DNA of 64,000 bases. It comes from an uncultured Collinsella sp. (GTDB taxonomy: Bacteria > Actinomycetota > Coriobacteriia > Coriobacteriales > Coriobacteriaceae). Location of the stretch: contig URIA01000002.1 of assembly GCA_900547765.1 (NCBI GenBank), forward strand, positions 30,140-94,139. The letters are read 5' to 3'. The notes beneath the pieces are model-generated. The model worked only from the letters and a program-made list of their open reading frames with translations. It did not search any database and had not been told where the DNA came from. Positions within the stretch are counted from its first letter, which is position 1. The number at the start of each line of letters is the position of its first letter. Shown one piece after another: positions 9,452-16,387 of the stretch. The position numbers and the translations under genes were made by a program.

Positions 9452-9572
9452 GTGGTTGCTTTCTCTCGCGTTTGTCCGCCAACTATTATGGCGTAGCGTC
9501 GCATCGATGCGTTCGCAGGCAAGAAAATGCAGGAAATGGGCGTTCTGCCCAGCCGTTTGGTGCAGTTGCCAG

Positions 9573-9695
9573 CTAAGTGAGTAGACTTTTTGCAATATCG
9601 CGAGCACATGGCTTTTGCGCAAGGGCTCTACCTGCGGTTTTAGTATTGGTTATGCGGGTTGTGCTTGGCTATTGCAAAAAAGTCTACTCACTTAG
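9573..9695. repeat. 123-bp element bounded by 25-bp inverted repeats
   Basis: The left arm CTAAGTGAGTAGACTTTTTG... (9573-9597) is matched by its reverse complement at 9670-9695, differing by a single extra A. The 72-base interior has no open frame. It lies in the ~310-base gap between the helicase and trmB, which otherwise holds nothing I recognise. Size and structure resemble a miniature inverted-repeat element; it could also be a large structured terminator. Confidence 0.7.
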
Positions 9696-9760
9696 ATTTG
9701 AGGGTCGTTTGTTGGCGCCTATTCGCGCTTGTTTGCCGACGTCGCGACCATCAGAAGCCC

Positions 9761-10600
9761 CTAGGACTCTTGCGGTAGACGCTTCTTGCCCTTGCGGGCA
9801 CGGTTTCTAAAGTTCTCAACGGCCTCTTCCATGCCCAGGGGTACATAGGCGAGCTCATCGAGGTTTTCGGGCAGGTAGCAGGCAAGACTTTGCTCCTGCG
9901 CACGGCCCGCCGCGAGCTGTTCATCGCTGGGCCGTGCGCCGGGTGTGGCGCAAATGCCATAGACGACGGCACCCATCTCGCGCGTGCGGCATTCATATTC
10001 GGTCTCGGGATGCTCGGGATGGTCGCGGCGCACGTCGTCACTTACCCAAAGCGTGTCGTAGCCGGCTGCGGCAAACTGTCCTAGGGCGTAGTCGCGCAGT
10101 GGCTTGCTGTCGGTGCGCAGCGTGACGGTGGCGCCGGCTGCAAAGAGCGGGCGGTAGAGCATCAGATGGTCGACATGGACGAGTCGTTTTTTGGCGTACT
10201 TGGCCTTGGGCTGCGGCGTGGGAAAGTTGATGGTGATGGCATCGAGCTCGCCTGCGGCAAACAGCTGCGGCAGCGATGCGGCACCTCGGGGCAGGACGAG
10301 TGCGTTGGACAGCTCTTGCTCGCAGATTTTCTGCGCGGCATAGGCGATGCAGATGGGTTCCTGGTCCATGCCGATAAAGAGGGCGTTTGGATCGTGGGCC
10401 GCGCGCTCAACAAGGTACGTTCCCTTGCCGCAGCCAAGATCCAGGTGAAGGTACTCGAAGGGCTTGCTGCCTGCGGGCGCGCAAGCCTCGCGCCAATCTC
10501 CGGTATAGATCTCGGGGTTCGTCTCGATTGCATCGGCGTAGCGCTCCAAGCGCTCCTCGAGCACAAAGTTCTTAGGCGTGCGAACGTGGACGGCTCCCAT
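9761..10600 (-). CDS. trmB: TrmB-like tRNA (guanine-N7-)-methyltransferase, divergent motif
   Basis: 279 residues. The SAM-binding motif I LDLGCGKGTYLVE is near residue 53, followed by FIGMDQEP and the region DAITINFPTPQPKAKYAKKRL, which aligns in place with the TrmB signature (usually NFxDPWPKxRHxKRRL). TrmB methylates guanosine 46 in the tRNA variable loop. Here the usual D-P-W is replaced by T-P-Q while the downstream basic run is kept, so substrate or activity may differ. The C-terminal ~80 residues after the methyltransferase core are an extension. The ATG at 10600 follows AAGGAGCC. It lies between a second methyltransferase upstream and the helicase downstream on the same strand. Confidence 0.78.
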   Translation of the reverse strand: MGAVHVRTPKNFVLEERLERYADAIETNPEIYTGDWREACAPAGSKPFEYLHLDLGCGKGTYLVERAAHDPNALFIGMDQEPICIAYAAQKICEQELSNALVLPRGAASLPQLFAAGELDAITINFPTPQPKAKYAKKRLVHVDHLMLYRPLFAAGATVTLRTDSKPLRDYALGQFAAAGYDTLWVSDDVRRDHPEHPETEYECRTREMGAVVYGICATPGARPSDEQLAAGRAQEQSLACYLPENLDELAYVPLGMEEAVENFRNRARKGKKRLPQES

Positions 10601-10619
10601 GAGGCTCCTTGGTCATAAA

Positions 10620-10646
10620 TGCGAAACGCATGGTTACGCGTTTCGG
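10620..10646. repeat. Hairpin between the two methyltransferase genes
   Basis: GCGAAACGC and GCGTTTCGG form a short perfect stem with an 8-base loop. There is only a weak T-rich sequence after it on the minus strand, so it may be a weak terminator or processing site. Confidence 0.45.
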
Positions 10647-10717
10647 CGCTGTGTTGGAAGGGGTGGGCATAGCTTGCCCGAAAGATGCGGTGCGGCTCGG
10701 CGGCGAGTCGCCGATGT

Positions 10718-11590
10718 CTACAGACGCTTGAGAATCACATAGCGGTTGAGCTCGCCGCTGCGACCGTCAGCATGGAAGCGCTCAAGCTCGCGCACGGGAA
10801 CCTCGCCGCTCTTGTAGAACGTGCGGACACCGCGCACCAGGTCGGTGATCTGCTGATCGTCAAAGTGATGGCAATAGCGGTAGGCGTGGCGGTCGTTTTG
10901 CCAGCCAATGAGGTGATCGCCGGCTTCAAACTGCGCGGAATCGTAACCCTCAAACGGCGGGGTGAGTTCAGCGCGGGCTTCGGCTCGAACGGCCTTGCGC
11001 GCCATACGCTCATCGTTCATAAACTCCCAAAAGCTGATGGCGATGATGCCGCCTGGGCGCGTCTGGCGTACCAGGGCGTCGAGCACGCGTACGCGGTACT
11101 CGCACGACGGCACGTGGTGCATAAAGCCAAAGCAGACCGAGATGTCGGCGAGCGGGGCGTCGAAAAGCACGTCGGGTGTCTCGGCGGGGTTGAGCTTCAT
11201 CAGGGCGTCGAGCACGTCGAGTTCCTGGAAGTGCAGGTTGGGAATTCGCAGGGCGTGGCCACGGGCATCGATCGCCAGGTCTTGGCACGAGTCGACACCA
11301 TAGAACTCAAACGGGCAGCTGGCATCTGCCGAGGGGTTTGCGCCGTCGATGCCCTTGGCGGCAAGTGCGCCGCCGGCGGCAAAGTTCTCAAAGCGCATAT
11401 TGCCGCAGGCAAGATCGAAGACGCGGACGGGATGCTCGATCGTGGCGACGTCGAGCTGCTCGAGCGCGATGTCCATGGTGCGCACCCAGCCGGGCCACGG
11501 TGCCTGGCGCGTATCGGAGAAGGAGGCGGAGTGCTCGCGATAGAACGTATTGTTGAGCTGAATGAGCGATGAGGCGAAATCGCGGTTCAC
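10718..11590 (-). CDS. Class I SAM-dependent methyltransferase
   Basis: 290 residues from a GTG start at 11590, chosen because GGAGGGAG lies 9 bases upstream; the frame is open upstream but unsupported. Motif I is VFDLACGNMRFENF, followed by FYGVDSC (acidic end of strand 2) and the later LADISVCFGFMHHVPS, PGGIIAISFWEF blocks typical of class I methyltransferases. The HHVP/FWEF pattern resembles the Trm9/ubiquinone-type group, but I cannot name the substrate. It stands upstream of the TrmB-like gene on the same strand. Confidence 0.8.
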   Translation of the reverse strand: MNRDFASSLIQLNNTFYREHSASFSDTRQAPWPGWVRTMDIALEQLDVATIEHPVRVFDLACGNMRFENFAAGGALAAKGIDGANPSADASCPFEFYGVDSCQDLAIDARGHALRIPNLHFQELDVLDALMKLNPAETPDVLFDAPLADISVCFGFMHHVPSCEYRVRVLDALVRQTRPGGIIAISFWEFMNDERMARKAVRAEARAELTPPFEGYDSAQFEAGDHLIGWQNDRHAYRYCHHFDDQQITDLVRGVRTFYKSGEVPVRELERFHADGRSGELNRYVILKRL

Positions 11591-11857
11591 GGCGCGGAAC
11601 TCCCTCCGTTGGCGGTGCGGAATAAACAGTACGACCATACTACCGTTAACGCCGCAACGGGGACAACCGAGCTGCGGGTCATTGCTTTGTTTGGACACAT
11701 TTCCGCAGCTCATGTATGCCCGCAACCGCCGGTTGTCAAAAATCTCACTAGAATAGGTGGCATGCTTTTGGCGGTGGCAGATAGATTTTTAACTGTGCAA
11801 GGCGCCTTAAGAACAAAAACGGTCCGGCGGCACGGCTGGCATCACATAGGAGGAACC

Positions 11858-12580
11858 ATGAATGTAGAAACTGCGCAGCGGCTCGCCGACCTTCGTCGCA
11901 GCAAGGGTTTTAGCCAAGAAGGGCTGGCGCGAAAGCTGGGGCTGTCGCGCCAGGCGGTCAGTAAATGGGAGCGTGCGGAGAGCTCGCCCGATACCGAGAA
12001 CCTGATCTCGCTCGCCAAACTCTATGGCGTGAGTTTGGACGAGCTCCTCAATCCGAGTGACGAGATCGAGGACGATATCGAGTTTGAGAACGAGGACCGC
12101 GCCCGTCAGCGCGAGGCCGAGGCGGCAGAGCGCGCCCGTACCCATGAGGCGGCGGCACGTGCCACCGAGGCGGCAACGCAGGCGAGTGATGCCGCGGCCA
12201 AGGCGGCGCAAGCGGCAAGCTGGAGTGCGCAGGCAGCTAATGCGGCGACGGCTCAGGTGACGGGTGCCGGTGCGACCAGCGTGACTCCGGTGAAGGGTCC
12301 GTTTCAGTCGTTCCCGTATTGGGCTGTGTGCTGGCTGCTGTTCTTTTTGCTGATGTTCCTGTTTGGTGCCGGCCCCTTTGCCGCGCTGATCTTCTTTACG
12401 ATCCCCATCTATCACTGGGTGGCGCGTGCGCTCGATGGCGATTGGGCACGCGGGGATATCCAGGTTGGTCCGGCGCCGGCGGTCGCTAGGACTAAGGGGG
12501 AGGACGTTTCCACTGCGGTTGACGCTGACATGGCTGCCGGGGCCACCGCTGAGCCGAGTGCCAAAGAAGGTGGTGAATGA
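11858..12580 (+). CDS. XRE-family regulator with C-terminal membrane anchor
   Basis: 240 residues. Residues ~8-62 form an XRE/Cro helix-turn-helix (RLADLRRSKGFSQEGLARKL...SRQAVSKWE). An Ala/Glu-rich coiled linker (~80-140) leads to two hydrophobic segments (~150-190, WAVCWLLFFLLMFLF and FAALIFFTIPIYHWV), so the DNA-binding domain is tethered to the membrane. Start: ATG 11858 with AGGAGGAACC. The stop overlaps the start of the next gene (ATGA), a strong sign of coupling to the DUF4097 protein. Likely regulates its own operon in response to an envelope signal; that is inference. Confidence 0.87.
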   Translation: MNVETAQRLADLRRSKGFSQEGLARKLGLSRQAVSKWERAESSPDTENLISLAKLYGVSLDELLNPSDEIEDDIEFENEDRARQREAEAAERARTHEAAARATEAATQASDAAAKAAQAASWSAQAANAATAQVTGAGATSVTPVKGPFQSFPYWAVCWLLFFLLMFLFGAGPFAALIFFTIPIYHWVARALDGDWARGDIQVGPAPAVARTKGEDVSTAVDADMAAGATAEPSAKEGGE

Positions 12581-13476
12581 TGAAGCTCTCGCATGAGTCT
12601 AAGAGGCGCTTGGGCGTCGGCATCGGAGCGTTTGTGCTTATCATCGGACTTGTCTTCGGCACTTCGTGGACTTTGATTCATTTTGATGGACCGTGGGATT
12701 TCGACGATGTTGTATCCGGCTTGTCTGGTATGGGCGATGCGTTTGACGAGGACGATTCCTTGAATAGCGGTAACTATTCCGCTCGGCCTCAACAGCTTTC
12801 GAAGGAAACGTTTGATGCCGACGCGTTCACATCCCTTGACTTGGATGTGACGTCGGGTGCGGTTGAGATCAAATGCGTTTCCGACGGGCCGGTACGTGTC
12901 ATCGAGAGTGGCCGCGTCGCAAAAGGAGTAGCTGCTTACGATGCGGCAACCCAGAATCTGACCGAGGTTAAGGGTTCTACGCTCAAGCTTCGCCAGTTCG
13001 ATTGCGATGACGAGCGCGCCATTGACCGCACGGTAACCGTCGAACTGCCGCGCGAAGTTGCCGATAACATGGTGGGCATTACAGCGAATGTAGGATCGGG
13101 TGACCTGACGGTCGCGGGCATTGCGTGTCATGACCTCAACCTGACTTTGGACTCGGGAGACGTCGAGTTTACGGGTACCGTGACCGATACCCTGAATGCC
13201 GAGGTCGGTTCGGGCGATGTGACGTTCGAGCTCTACCAGGCCCCCGCGAAGTCGATGGACGTGAGCGTGGGCTCGGGCGATGTGGAGATGACGGTTCCGA
13301 ACTCGACGGGCTTTAAGGCGAGCCTCACCTTGGGCAGCGGCGACTTCGAGAGCGATTTCCTTCCGCTTGGCTACGACGGCGAGACCGTTTTGAATCTTGA
13401 ATTCGATAACGGCGATAAGTCTGCCACGTATCGTTTTGAGGTCGGTTCGGGCGACATGTCGTTTGATCCGGAGTGA
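12577..13476 (+). CDS. DUF4097-type beta-helix membrane protein
   Basis: 299 residues. One N-terminal membrane segment (~10-32) is followed by an extracytoplasmic domain built from repeated short strands with GSGD or DSGD turns: VGSGDLTVAG, LDSGDVEFTG, VGSGDVTFEL, VGSGDVEMTV, LGSGDFESDF, VGSGDMSFDP, spaced about 20 residues. This is the right-handed beta-helix pattern of DUF4097/DUF2807 'putative adhesin' proteins, often encoded beside membrane-linked regulators. Start overlaps the XRE gene's stop (ATGA); a second ATG follows immediately and could also serve. The gene ends at a strong terminator. Confidence 0.85.
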   Translation: MMKLSHESKRRLGVGIGAFVLIIGLVFGTSWTLIHFDGPWDFDDVVSGLSGMGDAFDEDDSLNSGNYSARPQQLSKETFDADAFTSLDLDVTSGAVEIKCVSDGPVRVIESGRVAKGVAAYDAATQNLTEVKGSTLKLRQFDCDDERAIDRTVTVELPREVADNMVGITANVGSGDLTVAGIACHDLNLTLDSGDVEFTGTVTDTLNAEVGSGDVTFELYQAPAKSMDVSVGSGDVEMTVPNSTGFKASLTLGSGDFESDFLPLGYDGETVLNLEFDNGDKSATYRFEVGSGDMSFDPE

Positions 13477-13523
13477 CATGAGGTTTTCGGAGATCGGTAC
13501 ATATAGGCATGCTGTTTGATGAA

Positions 13524-13556
13524 GGCGCCGAAGCCGAGATTGGCTTCGGCGCCTTT
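13524..13556 (+). terminator. Terminator of the XRE/DUF4097 operon
   Basis: Perfect 12-base arms GGCGCCGAAGCC / GGCTTCGGCGCC with a 6-base loop, followed by TTT. Confidence 0.8.
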
Positions 13557-13573
13557 GCCTTTACAATGGGGGC

Positions 13574-15481
13574 ATGGAACAGATTATCTTGAACATACTC
13601 GAGGCTCTGCGTCGCGGCGAGACCGTGGACGACAAAGCGCTCGTCAAATTGATACATGCCGAGGCGCGCCGCGAGGGTGCCGACAAACGCGATTTGGCCA
13701 AGCGCCGTCTGCTGCCGTTCTACCAGCGGGTTAAACGTGAGGAGCCGGCTCGGTGGGCTGCGTGGAATGTCGATTCCGATCTGGAACGTCAACTGCTGCA
13801 GGTGCTGCGTATGAAGTCGCGCCGAACGGCCTCGGGCGTGGCGACCATTACCGTCATCACCAAGCCCTGGCCGTGCTCGGGCGATTGCCTGTTTTGCCCC
13901 AACGACCTGCGCATGCCCAAGAGCTATCTGCATGCTGAGCCGGCGTGTGCCCGTGCGGAGCAAAACTGCTTCGATCCGTATCTGCAGGTGAGTGCCCGTT
14001 TGACGGCGCTTTCGCAAATGGGGCATGCGACCGATAAGATCGAGCTCATTGTGCTTGGCGGTACCTGGAGCGACTATCCGGAAGGCTATCAGACATGGTT
14101 TATGTCGGAGCTCTTCCGCGCGCTCAATGACGATGCCGTGGCCGGCGTGGCGGCCAACCCCATGTTGGCGCGTCCGGGTATCAGCCGTGCCGAGGCGGGG
14201 CGCCTGCTCGACGATGCTCCTGCCAATGCGCTGCCGCCGGTGGTGGCGGAGCGACGCGAACGCTATCGCGCTGCCGGTATTGCGACCGATGAGGTTGAGC
14301 TTGCGAGCGGCGTTGCCGACGAGCAGGGGCGTGTGGATGCTACCGTGGGTGGCTATAACCGCGCGGTGCGTCGTCTGTACGGCCCCGGCACGCCGTGGGG
14401 CGAGGTCGCCGAGTGGCAGACGGCCACGATGGAGGAGCTTGAGCGTCAGCAGCGCATCAATGAGACGGCGAAGCATCGCGTGGTGGGGCTCGTTATCGAG
14501 ACGCGCCCCGATGCTGTAACGCCGCAGGCCCTCACGCTTATCCGCCGCCTGGGCTGCACCAAGATCCAGATGGGTATCCAGAGTCTCGACCAGCACCTGC
14601 TCGATATCAACGAGCGTCGCATTTCGGTGGCGCAGATCGAGCGGGCGTTTTCGCTTGCGCGCCTGTTTGGCTTTAAGATCCACGCGCATTTTATGCTTAA
14701 CTTGCTGGGCGCCACGCCCGAGGGGGACAAGCGCGACTACGAGTGCTTTATGACCGAGGGGGCCTTTATGCCCGACGAGGTCAAGGTCTACCCGTGTGCG
14801 CTCATCGAGGGCTCGCGTCTGGTGGGCTGCTATGAGCGCGGCGAATGGCGCCCCTATACCGAGGAAGAGCTGCTCGATGTGTTGGCCGACGACATCGTGG
14901 TGACGCCGGCGTTCTGCCGCATCAGTCGCATGATCCGCGACTTTAGCTCCGACGACATCATGGTGGGCAACAAGAAGCCCAACCTGCGTCAGCTCGTCGA
15001 GAACCGCCTGGCTGCTCGGGGTGACGGTGCGACGGTGCGTGAGATCCGCTATCGCGAGATTAGCACGGCGGGCGCCGACCTAGGCGAGTTGACCCTTGAC
15101 GAGGGCGTGGCGTACGAGACGCCGGTGACGCACGAGCGCTTTTTGCAGTGGGTGACGCCGCAGGGCAAAATCGCGGGTTTTTTGCGCCTGTCGCTGCCCG
15201 ATCGCGCGTTTGTTGCCGCGCATGCGGACGAGTTGCTGACGGCGCCGGACGAGGCGATGATTCGTGAGGTGCACGTGTACGGCATGGCGGCGCGCATGGG
15301 AGATCAAGGCCAGGCGGCTCAGCATCATGGACTGGGGCGGTCGCTGGTGGAGCGTGCGTGCCAGATGGCGCGGGACGCGGGCTATGCGCGCATCAACGTG
15401 ATCAGCGCGATCGGCACGCGTGAGTACTATCGTCATTTGGGTTTTTACGACCATGGACTCTATCTGCAAAAGGAGCTCTAG
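13574..15481 (+). CDS. Elp3-family radical SAM / GNAT tRNA uridine-modifying enzyme
   Basis: 635 residues. The radical SAM cluster is CSGDCLFC (cysteines at 101, 105, 108), a C-x3-C-x2-C spacing, in the Elp3-type context KPWPCSGDCLFCPNDLRMPKSYL[..]. The middle holds the partial TIM barrel (IETRPDAVTPQ, KIQMGIQSLDQHLL). The C-terminal ~150 residues are a GNAT acetyltransferase with acetyl-CoA motif HHGLGRSLVERA. Elp3 acetylates/carboxymethylates uridine 34 of tRNA; bacterial versions act without the other Elongator subunits. The first ~90 residues match the N-terminal tRNA-binding helices of long Elp3. ATG 13574 starts 18 bases after the terminator. The stop abuts the next ATG. Confidence 0.9.
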   Translation: MEQIILNILEALRRGETVDDKALVKLIHAEARREGADKRDLAKRRLLPFYQRVKREEPARWAAWNVDSDLERQLLQVLRMKSRRTASGVATITVITKPWPCSGDCLFCPNDLRMPKSYLHAEPACARAEQNCFDPYLQVSARLTALSQMGHATDKIELIVLGGTWSDYPEGYQTWFMSELFRALNDDAVAGVAANPMLARPGISRAEAGRLLDDAPANALPPVVAERRERYRAAGIATDEVELASGVADEQGRVDATVGGYNRAVRRLYGPGTPWGEVAEWQTATMEELERQQRINETAKHRVVGLVIETRPDAVTPQALTLIRRLGCTKIQMGIQSLDQHLLDINERRISVAQIERAFSLARLFGFKIHAHFMLNLLGATPEGDKRDYECFMTEGAFMPDEVKVYPCALIEGSRLVGCYERGEWRPYTEEELLDVLADDIVVTPAFCRISRMIRDFSSDDIMVGNKKPNLRQLVENRLAARGDGATVREIRYREISTAGADLGELTLDEGVAYETPVTHERFLQWVTPQGKIAGFLRLSLPDRAFVAAHADELLTAPDEAMIREVHVYGMAARMGDQGQAAQHHGLGRSLVERACQMARDAGYARINVISAIGTREYYRHLGFYDHGLYLQKEL

Positions 15482-16360
15482 ATGAACAAGCCGAGTGTTT
15501 CTGCTGGTGTCGTTGCCGGCGTTGCCCTGGGAGCCGCGGCACTTGGTGCGGCCGCCGTCGCTGTTCGCGCTGCCTGTCTGCAGGTCGCGAGGACCCGCAA
15601 TGGGCTGGCGCGTGTAAAGCGCGTGCACGATGAGGGCGGCGACGAAGTCCGCGTATTGGTTCAAGGCGGCGTCTACCAAAGCGCGAGTTACGTTGGCGAG
15701 CGCTGGGCGGAGCCCGTCTTTGCGTACTATCGCGCGTTTGACGACGTGTTTGAGGCCGAGGATGCGATGCGCGACGCTTATGGTCACGGTATCAGCCGTA
15801 TGCTTATGCTAGGTGGCGGCGGGTTTGCCTATCCCAAATATGCGCTGGTGTCGCACGAGGGCTTGCGTATGGACGTTATCGAGTATGACGGAGAGATAAC
15901 GCGCTTGGCGCGCCGTTGGTTCTACCTGGACGAGCTGGAGCGCGCGGTGGGCGACCGCCTGCGGGTGATTACCGCCGAGGCTCGCTCGTATCTGGGTGTG
16001 ACGAGCGTGGGCCATCGTCGCTACGACGTGGTCGTGAGCGATTGCTTTGGCGGTGCCGAGCCCGTTCGCGAGCTGGCGACGGTTGAGGCGCTGCGCCTGG
16101 TGCGAGGCAGCCTGAACCCCGGGGGTATCTACGTGGCCAATATTGTGAGCGCAAACGAGGGGAGCGATGTGACGTTCCTTCGCGACTGCGCTGCCACGGC
16201 ACTCGAGGTATTCGTCCACGCCTGGGTGGTCCCATGTGGCGATGCGAAGTTCGGCGGCGAGGAAAACTACCTGCTCATCGCCAGCGACGGCGACTACGCC
16301 TTTGCCGAAGCCGTGCCCTTCGACACCGACTTCCTCGGCACCGTTCTTCACGACAAGTAA
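15482..16360 (+). CDS. Spermidine synthase-like SAM-fold protein
   Basis: 292 residues, beginning directly after the Elp3 stop (TAG|ATG). An N-terminal hydrophobic segment (~5-30, Ala/Val-rich) suggests a signal anchor. Then follows a Rossmann fold of the spermidine-synthase type: MLGGGGFAYPKY in place of motif I, DVIEYDGEITRLARRWF, ITAEARSYL, and DVVVSDCFGG. The family includes fused MFS/spermidine-synthase-like proteins with no proven aminopropyl transfer, so calling it a true spermidine synthase would go too far. Tight coupling to Elp3 suggests co-expression only. Confidence 0.78.
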   Translation: MNKPSVSAGVVAGVALGAAALGAAAVAVRAACLQVARTRNGLARVKRVHDEGGDEVRVLVQGGVYQSASYVGERWAEPVFAYYRAFDDVFEAEDAMRDAYGHGISRMLMLGGGGFAYPKYALVSHEGLRMDVIEYDGEITRLARRWFYLDELERAVGDRLRVITAEARSYLGVTSVGHRRYDVVVSDCFGGAEPVRELATVEALRLVRGSLNPGGIYVANIVSANEGSDVTFLRDCAATALEVFVHAWVVPCGDAKFGGEENYLLIASDGDYAFAEAVPFDTDFLGTVLHDK

Positions 16361-16387
16361 GTCTCCCCGTCCCAAAAAAGACTGGTC

